A stretch of 49,547 nucleotides of DNA from Acidobacteriaceae bacterium (GCA_003138975.1 PLHQ01000079.1:41537-91083), one strand, 5' to 3'; shown: positions 9,424-19,049, numbered from the stretch's first letter. Made by a program: numbers and translations. Notes: generated by a model from the sequence alone, not told the origin.

Positions 9424-12405
9424 ATGAGCCCGAGGCCCGTGACCGAGCCCCTTCTCGATGCCGAAGCCCGCCTCGAAGGCTTCGACAACCTGATGCCCTT
9501 CAAGGTCCAGAACATCCTTCTGGTCTCCAGCCTCTACGACTCTTTCATCCTGCGCGAAGACGGACGCCTCAACGAACTTCTGATTGACGAATCGCTCGAA
9601 CTCAATCTGCAGCAAATTCCGGGCATCACTCACGTTTCGAGCTGTGCCGAGGCGCTGGATCTGGCGCGTTCGCAGCCGCGTTTCAACCTGATTGTCACGA
9701 ATCTCGCCGTCGCCGATATGACGGCCGCGCAGTTGGCTCACGAAGTGAAGCATGCAGGCCTCGATGTTCCAGTGGTCGTGCTGGCCTACGACTATCGCGA
9801 AGTGAAGAACTTCATAAGCCGGAATCCGGTCACCGATATCGAACGAATTTTTCTATGGCAGGGAAATGCGCGCATTCTCATCGCTATCGTTAAGTACATC
9901 GAGGACAAGCGCAACGTCCTGCACGATACCCGGGCCATGGGAGTGCCCGTGTTGCTCGTGGTGGAAGACAACATTCGTTATTACTCGTCGTTTTTGCCTG
10001 TGATTTACACCGAGTTAATCAAGCAGTCGCGCAGGGTCATTCAAGAGGGTATCAACGTCGCTCACAAACTGGTGAGGATGCAGGCCCGCCCGAAGATTTT
10101 GCTCAGTTCGAACTTTGAAGATGCGGCTCAGTTGGTGCAAGAGTATCGCGATTACCTGATCGGTCTGGTATCGGACGTGGAGTTTCCCTGGGAGGGCAAA
10201 CTCAGCCCGGAGGCTGGCTTTGAGCTCGCCCGCCTGATGAAGGCACTGGTACCGGATGTGCCGGTCGTTCTGCAGACCAGCCGTACAGAGTTTCGTCCGC
10301 GCGCGCTGGCTGCGGGATATTCGTTTCTGCGGAAACGTTCGCCCACACTATTGAAAGATCTGCGGCGGATTCTCACCGAGCAAGTTGGTTTTGGCGATTT
10401 CGTTTTTCGTCTACCCGATCTGAGGGAAGTGGGCCGCGCGAAAGATCTGAATGAGCTCGAGGAGCAGTTGCAGACAGTTCCCGCTGAAAGCCTCATGTAT
10501 CACGCGCAGAGCAATCACTTTTCCCATTGGCTCATGGCGCGAACCGAGTTTGCCCTCGCCGCCAAATTGCGACCGCGGAAGGTATCGGACTTTGCCGGTC
10601 CGGAACACCTGCGCCGCGACTTGATCGAATCGATCAACGACTACCGCCGCGAACAAAGTGAACTTCTCATCGGCGACTTCAACGCCGATACGTTCAAACC
10701 GTCGGCATCCGGTTTCTTGCGGATCGGTTCTGGATCACTGGGAGGCAAGGCGCGCGGCCTCGCGTTTGTGCGTCATCTCTTGCGGAAGAACCGCATCACA
10801 CGCCGCTTTCCCAATATCCGCATCGCAGTGCCGCCCGCTTTAGTGCTGGCAACAGATGCCTTCGACCAATTCATGGCCGAGAATAACTTGCTGGACTTCG
10901 CCTTGGGTTGCGACGACGATGCGGAGATTCTGCGAAAGTTCCTCGACGCTCCGCTCCCCGCGGAGTTGCAGGAAGACTTAAAGGCCTTCCTCGAACAAGT
11001 CACATATCCACTCGCTGTGCGCTCTTCAAGCCTACTCGAAGACTCGCAGTACCAGCCTTTCACCGGAGTGTATGAGACGTTCATGCTGGGCAATCAGCAG
11101 CCCGATCTCGCGGTGCGCCTCGCGGAGTTGATCGACGCCATAAAGCGTGTCTTTGCGTCCACCTTCAGCCGCCATGCCAAAGCCTATGTGCGCGCCACTC
11201 CTTACCGCCTCGAAGAAGAAAAGATGGCGGTCATTGTGCAGCAACTCGTGGGGGTAGTGCACGGACAGCGCTTCTATCCTGATTTCTCGGGCGTGGTGCG
11301 CTCGCACAATTTCTATCCGGTGCCGCCGATGGCATTCGCCGATGGAATCGCCGCCGTGGCCTTAGGACTCGGTCGAGCGGTAGTCGACGGGGGAAAGTGT
11401 CTGACCTTCTGTCCGCGCTATCCGCAGAGTCTGGTGCAATTCTCGTCGGTGGAAGACATCCTCGCGAACTCGCAAACCGAGTTCTGGGCGCTCTCATTGA
11501 ACGGCCTTCCCGAGGGACGCGCCGGACATCTGCACGAGATGCGCTTCGGTCTCGACGCGGCGGAGGCGGACGGCACGCTGCCCGCCGTCGGTTCCACCTA
11601 TTCAGACGATAACCAGGCTGTGTATGACGGTGTAAGCCGGCCCGGAGTGCGGATTGTGAGCTTCGCGCCGATACTCAAACACAATTTGTTTCCGCTGGCT
11701 ACGATTCTCGAGACCCTGGTAAAAGCCGGGGAACATGCGCTGGATATTCCCGTGGAGATCGAGTTTGCGGTTCGCCTGCCGCGTCAGTCCGGCGAAGCGG
11801 CGGAGTTTGGCTTTCTGCAAGTCCGTCCTCTGACCCTTTCGCGCGATCACCAGGACCTCTCGCTTGGCGCAGTCGATCCGCAACAACTCCTTTGCCAAAG
11901 CAGCAAGGTTCTGGGCAACGGGCGCATTGAGAACCTGCATGACGTAGTGGTCGTCGATTCGCAGCGCTTCGAGCGCAGCCGCAGCCAGGAAGTGGCCAAG
12001 GCCGTAGCTCACTTCAATGCCTTGCTGGGCGCCGAGAACCGGCCCTATCTGCTGATTGGAGTCGGCCGCTGGGGATCGAATGATCCCTGGCTGGGAATTC
12101 CGGTGGAGTGGGACGAGATCTCCGGAGCACGCGTCATCGTAGAAGCTGGCTTCCGCGATTTCCGCGTGACGCCTTCGCAGGGCAGCCATTTCTTCCAGAA
12201 CCTCACAGCATTTCAGATCGGCTACTTCACGGTGAATCCCGATGCCGGGGAAGGTTCAGTTGACTGGGAGTGGCTGAATGAGCGGCCTTCCGTGGACGAA
12301 GACGGATGCGTCCGCCATTTGCACTTTGATGCGCCCATGCGCGTGATCATGAACAGTAGAACCAGCCAGGGCGTGATCTTCAAGCCGGACGCGGAGAGAC
12401 CATAA
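9424..12405 (+). CDS. Receiver / PPDK_N (PEP synthase-type ATP-grasp) hybrid protein
   Basis: The 993-residue protein has three parts. Residues about 28-150 look like a degenerate response-regulator receiver (LIVTNLAVADM, with the phosphoacceptor Asp replaced). Residues about 174-335 are a second receiver-like domain with the acidic LLVVEDN start and a candidate phosphoacceptor D251 in LVSDVEF. From about residue 435 a pyruvate phosphate dikinase/PEP synthase N-terminal domain follows: SGSLGGKARGLAF, then AVRSSSLLEDSQYQPFTGVYET, the nucleotide-binding region. The phosphohistidine swivel domain and PEP-binding barrel of real PPDK and PEP synthase are absent, so it is probably not a PEP synthase. 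A C-terminal region with GVGRWGSNDPWLGIP is shared with related hybrids. I infer a signalling or kinase-like role; the substrate is unknown. It stands alone downstream of the gdhA terminator. Confidence 0.8.
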   Translation: MSPRPVTEPLLDAEARLEGFDNLMPFKVQNILLVSSLYDSFILREDGRLNELLIDESLELNLQQIPGITHVSSCAEALDLARSQPRFNLIVTNLAVADMTAAQLAHEVKHAGLDVPVVVLAYDYREVKNFISRNPVTDIERIFLWQGNARILIAIVKYIEDKRNVLHDTRAMGVPVLLVVEDNIRYYSSFLPVIYTELIKQSRRVIQEGINVAHKLVRMQARPKILLSSNFEDAAQLVQEYRDYLIGLVSDVEFPWEGKLSPEAGFELARLMKALVPDVPVVLQTSRTEFRPRALAAGYSFLRKRSPTLLKDLRRILTEQVGFGDFVFRLPDLREVGRAKDLNELEEQLQTVPAESLMYHAQSNHFSHWLMARTEFALAAKLRPRKVSDFAGPEHLRRDLIESINDYRREQSELLIGDFNADTFKPSASGFLRIGSGSLGGKARGLAFVRHLLRKNRITRRFPNIRIAVPPALVLATDAFDQFMAENNLLDFALGCDDDAEILRKFLDAPLPAELQEDLKAFLEQVTYPLAVRSSSLLEDSQYQPFTGVYETFMLGNQQPDLAVRLAELIDAIKRVFASTFSRHAKAYVRATPYRLEEEKMAVIVQQLVGVVHGQRFYPDFSGVVRSHNFYPVPPMAFADGIAAVALGLGRAVVDGGKCLTFCPRYPQSLVQFSSVEDILANSQTEFWALSLNGLPEGRAGHLHEMRFGLDAAEADGTLPAVGSTYSDDNQAVYDGVSRPGVRIVSFAPILKHNLFPLATILETLVKAGEHALDIPVEIEFAVRLPRQSGEAAEFGFLQVRPLTLSRDHQDLSLGAVDPQQLLCQSSKVLGNGRIENLHDVVVVDSQRFERSRSQEVAKAVAHFNALLGAENRPYLLIGVGRWGSNDPWLGIPVEWDEISGARVIVEAGFRDFRVTPSQGSHFFQNLTAFQIGYFTVNPDAGEGSVDWEWLNERPSVDEDGCVRHLHFDAPMRVIMNSRTSQGVIFKPDAERP

Positions 12406-12458
12406 GCAAAAATGTGAGGTTCGCATCAGGGCATGCCTTCAGGCGCCGGCCGGACCGC

Positions 12459-13382
12459 CTACGGATTGATACCGCTGGTCTGCGAGACTTCAGCCTTGTG
12501 CTTGTGGGTCAGCTTGCGATGGATGTCGGGCCAGAATTCCTTGACCACAATTGTGATAGTGTCGTATCCCACCTGCGTCCCCCACACGCTGAGAGTGTTC
12601 GGCAAAGTGCGATCCGATGCATTGTGAATATAGGTCAACATGCCCGTGGTCGGGTCGTAACGAGTCGTGTTGAAACCTCGGGGATGATAGGTGTTGGTGG
12701 AGATTGCGGCCGACAATGCGCCGCCCACAATTTCAGAATAGTTGAATTGAGAATGGCCAGAATCGGTCCGGGTGATAAAGATGCGACTCACCGCATAACC
12801 TGTCCGGTGGGCGAATCCGCCCTGGCCTGACTGGAAAAAGCGGGGATCCTGACGCAGGAGCGTCGGAAAAACCGCGCCCACCATGAAGTTCTCGAGGGTT
12901 CCGTCGGCAAAAGCCGCGGCATAGCGCTTTCCATAGCCTTCCGCGCCTTGACCATAACCAGGCTCGCTGTTTTCCGCCTGGCTGAGACCCGCCAGAGCAC
13001 CGTACCACGGATATTCAACATAATCGAACGAACTTCGGAACACGACTTTAAACTTCTGCCCGGTGGTAAGCGGCGGTACCTGGCCGGCATTCTCCAGGGT
13101 CAGAAAATTCGGCAGCGTGAAGAAAAGACGGTCATTCGAAGTTCCTGCATTTTTTCCCTGTCCGCTGGTGCTTTGCGCGTCTTTGTTGCTGTCCGCTGGT
13201 GTTGGCGTGCCTGGCGTCTTGGGGTCAGGATCTTTCTGCTGCCCAGGAGTGCCGGCGGACGCGGCTTGCGTTTGCGGGGCGGTCGCATCCACCGACTGCG
13301 CTTGTTGGGCAGCCGAAATCGTTGAAAGCGAAGTTGCGAGTACAAGTACGATAAACGGACGCCGGGCAAACTTCATCAACAA
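12459..13382 (-). CDS. Exported protein of unknown function
   Basis: The 307-residue protein has a signal peptide (residues about 3-25, ending in SAAQQ) followed by a low-complexity stretch rich in Gln, Pro, Thr and Ala (about 26-82). The folded part (about 85-300) is rich in aromatic residues and Gly, with segments such as FRSSFDYVEYPWYGALAGLSQAE (shortened here to its start) and SRIFITRTDSG, reminiscent of outer-membrane or surface proteins found in Acidobacteriota; I do not recognise a named family. AGGAG lies 6 nt before the TTG at 13382, which I take as the start; the ATG two codons later (13376) is an alternative. It converges with the PPDK_N hybrid gene with 53 bp between. Confidence 0.65.
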   Translation of the reverse strand: MLMKFARRPFIVLVLATSLSTISAAQQAQSVDATAPQTQAASAGTPGQQKDPDPKTPGTPTPADSNKDAQSTSGQGKNAGTSNDRLFFTLPNFLTLENAGQVPPLTTGQKFKVVFRSSFDYVEYPWYGALAGLSQAENSEPGYGQGAEGYGKRYAAAFADGTLENFMVGAVFPTLLRQDPRFFQSGQGGFAHRTGYAVSRIFITRTDSGHSQFNYSEIVGGALSAAISTNTYHPRGFNTTRYDPTTGMLTYIHNASDRTLPNTLSVWGTQVGYDTITIVVKEFWPDIHRKLTHKHKAEVSQTSGINP

Positions 13383-13608
13383 GCATTTCTCCTATGAAAA
13401 CGTATGGCACGGCAAAGCAGAGGTGGTTTCATTATCTTAACAGCCAACCCATGAATCTCCCGGATGAAGGGCCGGGTTTTACAATCTTTTACAAGCTGGT
13501 AGAGTTCTCGCAGTAGGATTCCGATTCGCGGTAGGGAGGTTGTCCTGCGCGAGTCCCGTGGCCAGTCACTATGCAGGCAGCCATCAAACTTCAACGGCGA
13601 GGAAACGC

Positions 13609-13860
13609 ATGACAGAACCGACTTACGAAGAACTGAAAGCCCGGTTGTCCCAGTTGGAAAAAGAAGTGGAGACAAAAAAACGCAGCGGAGATCTCATTTT
13701 CAAAGTGGGTGAGAAGGGCGGGGTCAGTGTATACGGCTTGGGCCGCTTTCCCGTCACGCTGTATTACGAGCAGTGGAACCGGCTTCTGGGAGCGGCCAAT
13801 GAGATTAAAGCTTTCATGGAAGAAAACAAATCACGGTTAAAACTCAAAGAGCAGGGGTAA
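13609..13860 (+). CDS. Small conserved protein of unknown function
   Basis: An 83-residue protein starting at the ATG at 13609, with GAGGAA about 5 nt upstream; an upstream in-frame ATG at 13540 has no ribosome site. Residues 5-25 form a short coiled coil (YEELKARLSQLEKEVE). The middle holds the conserved stretch VSVYGLGRFPVTLYYEQW (about 40-57), followed by a helix (NEIKAFMEENK). I recall similar small proteins as conserved hypotheticals, but no function. It lies 97 bp before the glycosyltransferase gene, which has its own promoter. Confidence 0.7.
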   Translation: MTEPTYEELKARLSQLEKEVETKKRSGDLIFKVGEKGGVSVYGLGRFPVTLYYEQWNRLLGAANEIKAFMEENKSRLKLKEQG

Positions 13861-13942
13861 CCATGCAGGGGTCAGGGCCACGGGTGACCCGACCGGTTAC
13901 GTTTGTGGGAAGAATTCCGGATCCGCGTGGAAGACTTCACGC

Positions 13943-13948
13943 TATAAT
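13943..13948 (+). promoter_or_regulatory. -10 box (TATAAT) of the glycosyltransferase gene
   Basis: A perfect TATAAT ends 9 nt before the GTG at 13958, with no Shine-Dalgarno between. This predicts a leaderless or nearly leaderless transcript. Confidence 0.55.
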
Positions 13949-13957
13949 AAGAAAACT

Positions 13958-14935
13958 GTGCCCAAATACTCCATCGTCGTCCCTCTGCACAACGAGCAAG
14001 AGAACGTCACCGATCTCTACGACCGTTTGAAAGCGGTAATGGAGGCGGCTGGCGAAAGTTTCGAAATCGTGCTGGTGGATGACGGCTCCAGCGATCACAC
14101 TTTCGCCATGCTGCGCGAAATCGCGGCCGTCGATAGCCGCGTCACGGTGGTCAAGCTCCGCCGAAATTTTGGGCAAACTGCTGGACTGGCCGCCGGTTTC
14201 GACCACGCGCGGGGCGAATACATTATCGCCATGGATGGCGATCTGCAGCACGATCCCGCCGACATCCCGATTTTTCTGGAGAAGATTGCGGCCGGTTATG
14301 ACATTGTCAGCGGCTGGCGCAAAGTACGCGTGGATAATTTCTGGATGCGCCGCATCCCGTCGCGCATGGCGAACTGGGTGATGGCTAAGCTCAGTGGTGT
14401 GGACATTCACGACTTCGGCACCACATTCAAAGCCTATCGTCGCGAGATCCTAGAGCAAGTGCCGCTTTATGGTGAGTTGCACCGCTTCATCCCGGCGCTG
14501 GCTTCCTGGTACGGTGCTTCGATTTGCGAAGTACCTATCCGCAATGTCAACCGCGAGCGTGGCATCTCTCACTACGGCATCTCGCGCACCTTCCGCGTTT
14601 TCTTCGATCTCATCACGATTCGCTTTTTGCTTCGCTATCTTTCCCGTCCGCTGCACTTCTTCGGAACCTTTGGCGTCCTCAGCCTGTTCGGCGGCAGTGC
14701 TGTCGTAGCCTGGCTCGGAGTAGAAAAGTTCCTGCGCCACGTTCCCGTCATGGCCTCTCACGGCCCGCTGATGATGCTAGCTCTCGGCCTGCTGCTCGGC
14801 GGATTGAACCTGCTTGCCATCGGGTTGCTCGGCGAGATGCAAGTCCGCCACTACCACGAACCCCGCCACCGTGCGCCCTATTCCGTGGACCGCGTACTGC
14901 GTTCACAGAACGAAGAACACAGCGTCTCAGAATAG
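13958..14935 (+). CDS. Family 2 glycosyltransferase, polyprenyl-phosphate sugar transferase type
   Basis: The 325-residue protein has a GT-A domain (1-225): YSIVVPLHNEQENV at the N terminus, LVDDGSSDHT for nucleotide binding, and MDGDLQHDP carrying the metal-binding Asp motif. RERGISHYGISR lies before the C-terminal part, which has two membrane segments (about 232-258 and 268-290). This layout is that of DPM1/GtrB/ArnC-like enzymes that load a sugar onto a polyprenyl phosphate at the inner membrane for glycan or lipid decoration. The sugar cannot be read from sequence. It starts at GTG, 9 nt after a perfect TATAAT. Confidence 0.9.
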   Translation: MPKYSIVVPLHNEQENVTDLYDRLKAVMEAAGESFEIVLVDDGSSDHTFAMLREIAAVDSRVTVVKLRRNFGQTAGLAAGFDHARGEYIIAMDGDLQHDPADIPIFLEKIAAGYDIVSGWRKVRVDNFWMRRIPSRMANWVMAKLSGVDIHDFGTTFKAYRREILEQVPLYGELHRFIPALASWYGASICEVPIRNVNRERGISHYGISRTFRVFFDLITIRFLLRYLSRPLHFFGTFGVLSLFGGSAVVAWLGVEKFLRHVPVMASHGPLMMLALGLLLGGLNLLAIGLLGEMQVRHYHEPRHRAPYSVDRVLRSQNEEHSVSE

Positions 14936-15000
14936 ATCTGAGACAATCGGAGGGCCTCTTATGCTGTCGTTGTCCTCTGAATTGACCCTTCGCCGTGGCG

Positions 15001-15006
15001 TATAAT
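15001..15006 (+). promoter_or_regulatory. -10 box (TATAAT) of the aminotransferase gene
   Basis: A perfect TATAAT ends 7 nt before a possible TTG start (15014) and 31 nt before the ATG at 15038. It is either a leaderless TTG start or a short leader before the ATG. Confidence 0.55.
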
Positions 15007-15037
15007 ACCCCGTTTGCCTGAACGGAAAATCATTGCC

Positions 15038-16228
15038 ATGGAAAAGGTCACACAACACGAATTGCAACTCGCCCGCCGCATGTCGCGACTGGGCACTGAG
15101 ACCGCTTTTGAAGTTCTGAACAAGGCGCGCGCGCTCGAACGCCAAGGCAAGAGCATCATTCATCTCGAAATCGGGGAGCCAGATTTCGACACTCCCTCGA
15201 ACGTGATCGAAGCCGCCGTCGACGCGCTGCACAAGGGTTGGACGCACTACGGCCCATCAGCCGGCCTGCCCGAACTTCGCCAGACCATCGCCGATTATGT
15301 GAGCCGCACTCGACGAGTCAAGGTTTCAGCGGACGAAGTGGTTGTTGTTCCTGGCGGTAAGCCAATTATTTTCTTTACGATGCTTGCGCTAATTGATGAA
15401 GGGGATGAAGTTGTCTACCCCAATCCCGGCTTTCCCATTTACGAGTCGATGATTAATTATGTGAGCGGCAAAGCGGTTCCCATCCAGCTCCGCGAAGACC
15501 ACGACTTCTCGCTGGACGTCAACGAACTCGCCGCTCTCATCACCGACCGCACTAAGCTGATTATCCTGAATTCGCCGCAGAACCCTACCGGCGGCGTGAT
15601 GCAACGGAAAGACGTTGAGCAGGTAGCGAAAGTAATCGGCGACCGGAACATACTGGTTTTGTCGGACGAGATCTACAGCCGACTCCTTTTTGAAGGCGAG
15701 CACTTCTCCATCATGTCGGTGCCCGGCATGCAGGAGCGCACCATCCTGTTGGATGGTTTCTCGAAGACCTATGCCATGACCGGATGGCGCATGGGTTACG
15801 GCGTCATGCGGCCTGATCTGGCGGCGCACACCACTCGTCTGATGACGAACTCCAGTTCCTGCACCGCCAGCTTTACTCAAATGGCCGGGATTGAGGCCCT
15901 GCGAGGGGATCAGAGTTCGGTCGATCACATGTGCGGCGAGTTCAAGCGTCGGCGCGACGTGTTCGTCGCTGGGTTGAATAAGATCAAAGGCTTTTCCTGC
16001 CGCATGCCCAAAGGCGCGTTCTACGTCTTTCCCAACATCACGAAGACAGGCTGGAAGTCCAAGCCGCTGGCTGATGCGCTGCTGGAGCAAGCCGGAGTGG
16101 CAGCACTCTCCGGAACGGCATTCGGTGAGTTCGGGGAAGGCCACCTTCGCTTCAGCGTGGCCAATTCGCTCGAGAACCTGCAGCAGGCGCTCAATTGCAT
16201 CGACCAGTGGACCCGGAAGAATCTCTGA
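15038..16228 (+). CDS. Class I PLP-dependent aminotransferase (aspartate/alanine type)
   Basis: From the ATG at 15038 the protein has 396 residues, the normal family length; a TTG at 15014 would add eight residues and fits a leaderless transcript, so the start is not settled. Motifs include HLEIGEPDFDTPSN near the N terminus, NSPQNPTGGVM, LSDEIYSRLLF (the Asp that holds the PLP ring nitrogen) and LDGFSKTYAMTGWRMGY, in which K243 binds PLP. The enzyme should move amino groups between aspartate, alanine or related amino acids and 2-oxo acids in the cytoplasm. The exact substrate is uncertain. The next gene starts 30 bp downstream and may be co-transcribed. Confidence 0.92.
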   Translation: MEKVTQHELQLARRMSRLGTETAFEVLNKARALERQGKSIIHLEIGEPDFDTPSNVIEAAVDALHKGWTHYGPSAGLPELRQTIADYVSRTRRVKVSADEVVVVPGGKPIIFFTMLALIDEGDEVVYPNPGFPIYESMINYVSGKAVPIQLREDHDFSLDVNELAALITDRTKLIILNSPQNPTGGVMQRKDVEQVAKVIGDRNILVLSDEIYSRLLFEGEHFSIMSVPGMQERTILLDGFSKTYAMTGWRMGYGVMRPDLAAHTTRLMTNSSSCTASFTQMAGIEALRGDQSSVDHMCGEFKRRRDVFVAGLNKIKGFSCRMPKGAFYVFPNITKTGWKSKPLADALLEQAGVAALSGTAFGEFGEGHLRFSVANSLENLQQALNCIDQWTRKNL

Positions 16229-16258
16229 AAGTCGTGCCGCGGGATTCAGATCAGCTTC

Positions 16259-16780
16259 ATGCCAGCGAAGAAGATTTCATCGGGAGCAGGAACACCCAAA
16301 GGCAGTCGTCCGCACGCGCCCGGCTACGGCCTGCCCACTGGCAACAAAGGCTTGCTCCCTTGGAGTTGGGCCGAGCAGCGCCTTAGGAAATCGCACAACT
16401 ACTGGATCACCACGGTCAAGCCGGACGGTGCGCCGCATACCATGGTGGTCTGGGGGTTGTGGCAGGGCGGCCGTTTCCTGTTCAGCACGGGCAGCAGGTC
16501 GCGTAAGGCACGCAACCTTGCGCAGAATTCCAACTGCGTCGTGTGCACCGAACACGCGCAGGAAGCAGTCATTGTGGAAGGCATAGCCGAAGTCGCCGAC
16601 GTTGCGGCGCGTCGCAAATTTCTTCTTAAGTACGAGCTCAAGTACAAATTCGACATGAAGGGAATGGAGCAGGACATCCTGTCCATGAAGGAGCCAGTCT
16701 TCGCGGTTCGTCCCCGTGTTGTATTCGGCTTGTGGGAGAAGGAGTTCGTAGGCAAGTCCACGCGCTGGAAGTTTGAGTAG
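16259..16780 (+). CDS. Pyridoxamine 5'-phosphate oxidase-like split-barrel flavin protein
   Basis: The 173-residue protein has the split-barrel core at about 40-165: HNYWITTVKPDGAPHTMVVWGLW, FLFSTGSRSRKARNLAQNSNCVV (given here only as landmarks) and VFAVRPRVVFGLWE near the C terminus. Such proteins bind FMN, F420 or haem and act as small oxidoreductases in the cytoplasm; the true PdxH residues are not evident, so pyridoxamine phosphate oxidase activity is not claimed. The gene starts 30 bp after the aminotransferase without a visible Shine-Dalgarno, so it may be read from the same transcript. A PLP-enzyme neighbour is suggestive but not proof of a link. Confidence 0.8.
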   Translation: MPAKKISSGAGTPKGSRPHAPGYGLPTGNKGLLPWSWAEQRLRKSHNYWITTVKPDGAPHTMVVWGLWQGGRFLFSTGSRSRKARNLAQNSNCVVCTEHAQEAVIVEGIAEVADVAARRKFLLKYELKYKFDMKGMEQDILSMKEPVFAVRPRVVFGLWEKEFVGKSTRWKFE

Positions 16781-16898
16781 CACGCAGGCTTTGCGTCACC
16801 CCGCGTAGTGATTTCCATCACAGCCGGCCTCGCTCTATCCCGCTAACCTCGGTGTAGCACCGTGTGTTTTCTTTTCTTCCGGCGCGAAGGGGACGGCC

Positions 16899-18968
16899 AT
16901 GGCCCTCACAGATTCCACTACTGGCAACGTCATCCGGGACTATTCCATCGAACAGCTTAAGGACGCCGCCAACCTGATGCGCGGCTATGACCTGGTCGCG
17001 CTGTGCGCGGCGGGTTCGGGCCACGCCGGCGGGACGCTCTCGGTAATGGATATCACCGCCGCCCTTTACCTCAAAGTCGCCGACCACGATCCCAAAAATC
17101 CTTCCTGGCCCGACCGTGATCGCATCATCTGGTCAACTGGACACAAGGCTCCCAGCCTGTATCTCGGATTGGCGGTCGCGGGCTTCTGTCCGGTCGAGGA
17201 CGTGATGACGTTGCGCAAACTCGGCTCCGCTTACCAGGGTCACCCGCATTGGCTCAAGTTGCCGGGGGTCGAGGTCTCTACGGGTTCGCTGGGACAGGGC
17301 CTGAGCATCGCCGTAGGTATAGCGCTGGCAGCCAAACTCGACGGCAAGGGGCACAAGACGTTCTGCTTGATGGGCGACGGCGAACAGCAGGAAGGACAGA
17401 TCTGGGAAGCTGCGATGGAAGCGGGACACTTCCACCTCGACAACCTTATCGGCATCATCGACTGCAATCGTCTGCAGATTGATGGCTGGGTAAAGGACGT
17501 GATGGAGGTCGAACCGCTGGCGGCAAAGTACGCCAGTTTCGGCTGGGATGTTCTGCGTATCGATGGCCACGACATGAAGCAGGTGGTAGACGCGCTCCGC
17601 TTGGCGAAACTTGTTGTGGGGAAACCGGTCGTCATCCTTGCCGATACGGTCAAGGGCAAGGGCGTCAGCTTCATGCAGGATCAGGCTGGATGGCACGGCA
17701 AGGCGCCGAACTATGAGGAACTGACCAAGGCACTGAATGAACTCGGCCTCAGCGAACGCATTCCCGTGCAGCAATTGTTGGATAAGGCGAAGCACTACCA
17801 AGCAGATGTGGAGCAGAAGCTCGACTCCAAAATGCCGAAGTTCACCCGCGACTACTGGTGGAATGCGGGGGACACGATGAAGGTCAAGATGGAGCCCACG
17901 CGCAAAGGCTTCGGCCAGTCGCTGGCGGAAAACGGAAACGATGAGCGCGTCGTTTGTCTTGGCTTGGATATCTCGGGGTCGATTACCATCAGCGATTTCT
18001 ACTCCGGCAAACCCGAGCGCAAGAAGCGCTGGATCAGCATGGGAATCGCCGAGCAATCGGCTACATCGGCAGCCGCGGGACTCGCCAAGGAAGGAAAGCT
18101 GCCCGTGCTCGGCACCTACGCTACGTTTGCCGCGGCTCGCAACCTGGATCAGATCCGCACCTCGGTGTGTTACGGAAATTTCAACGTCATGATTGCGGGA
18201 GCGCACGGCGGAGTTTCGGTCGGCCCAGACGGTGCCACGCACCAGGCGCTCGAAGACCTCTTCGCCATGCAAGGCCTGCCCAATATGTCGGTGGTCGTGC
18301 CCTGCGATGTCGAGGAAACCCGTAAGGCCACGAATTACCTGCTGCTGCAGCATGTGGGGCCGAAGTACATTCGCTTTGCCCGCGAGGCCACGCCGGTGGT
18401 CACGAATGAGAAAACGCCGTTTGTGTTCGGGAAGGCGAACGTGATTCGGCTGCGCGGCGAGGCGGCAAACTTCGCTGAGGCGTTCGAAACCCGACTGGCC
18501 GCGGGTTACGAAAATGAGCGTGAGGATCTGAGCATCATCGCCTGCGGGCCCATGGTCCCCGAGGCAATGCGCGCTGCCTACATCTTAAAGCGCGACTACG
18601 GTTACGAAACGCGGGTTCTGAACCTGCACACGCTGAAACCGTTTGACGCGGAAGCCGTCATTCGCGCGGCACACGATACCGGCGTTGTGGTCACCGCCGA
18701 AGAGCATCAGATCGGAGCACTGGCGTGGCGGGTCAGTGCGATTCTTACCGAGAGCCCTGACCTTTACGGGCTGCCCTTGATCACCGGCGCTATCGGAGTG
18801 AAAGACCGCTTTGGCGACTCGGGCGCGCCCTGGGAATTGATTAAGGAATTCGAAGTGAGCGCAGAGCACATCGCCCACAAGGCGGCGGAGTTGATGGCGT
18901 TCAAAAAGAAGCGCGCGGAAGAAAAGCGGGAAGAGCGTGAACATCTCTTCTACGCGGGAATGCGCTAG
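16899..18968 (+). CDS. tkt: Transketolase
   Basis: The 689-residue single-chain protein has both halves of transketolase. The ThDP-binding domain contains GSGHAGGTLS, STGHKAPSLYLGLA, and the GDG...N motif (GDGEQQEGQIWEA, then IIDCNRLQIDG). The pyrimidine-binding domain holds GIAEQSATSAAAGLA and GAHGGVSVGPDGATHQ, and a transketolase C-terminal domain follows. It moves two-carbon units between sugar phosphates in the pentose phosphate pathway. It resembles the fused bacterial/archaeal type with a shortened N-terminal half. AAGGGG lies 7 nt before the ATG. It ends in a charged helix rich in Lys and Glu (about residues 665-685). It appears to be a single transcription unit. Confidence 0.95.
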   Translation: MALTDSTTGNVIRDYSIEQLKDAANLMRGYDLVALCAAGSGHAGGTLSVMDITAALYLKVADHDPKNPSWPDRDRIIWSTGHKAPSLYLGLAVAGFCPVEDVMTLRKLGSAYQGHPHWLKLPGVEVSTGSLGQGLSIAVGIALAAKLDGKGHKTFCLMGDGEQQEGQIWEAAMEAGHFHLDNLIGIIDCNRLQIDGWVKDVMEVEPLAAKYASFGWDVLRIDGHDMKQVVDALRLAKLVVGKPVVILADTVKGKGVSFMQDQAGWHGKAPNYEELTKALNELGLSERIPVQQLLDKAKHYQADVEQKLDSKMPKFTRDYWWNAGDTMKVKMEPTRKGFGQSLAENGNDERVVCLGLDISGSITISDFYSGKPERKKRWISMGIAEQSATSAAAGLAKEGKLPVLGTYATFAAARNLDQIRTSVCYGNFNVMIAGAHGGVSVGPDGATHQALEDLFAMQGLPNMSVVVPCDVEETRKATNYLLLQHVGPKYIRFAREATPVVTNEKTPFVFGKANVIRLRGEAANFAEAFETRLAAGYENEREDLSIIACGPMVPEAMRAAYILKRDYGYETRVLNLHTLKPFDAEAVIRAAHDTGVVVTAEEHQIGALAWRVSAILTESPDLYGLPLITGAIGVKDRFGDSGAPWELIKEFEVSAEHIAHKAAELMAFKKKRAEEKREEREHLFYAGMR

Positions 18969-19049
18969 CGCAGCAGCTGAACTCCTGAGCTAACTCCATC
19001 CCGAGGGCACCGACCTCGTACTCACGTACAGGTCCATACCTCTGTCGCG

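Noticed and set aside
16259-16780. Naming the split-barrel protein PdxH
   Set aside because: The overall fold fits, but the residues specific for pyridoxamine phosphate oxidase are not evident, so only the superfamily is given.
17133-18353. A 406-residue open frame on the minus strand inside transketolase
   Set aside because: The transketolase frame is conserved end to end; the opposite frame has no known motif or start signal.
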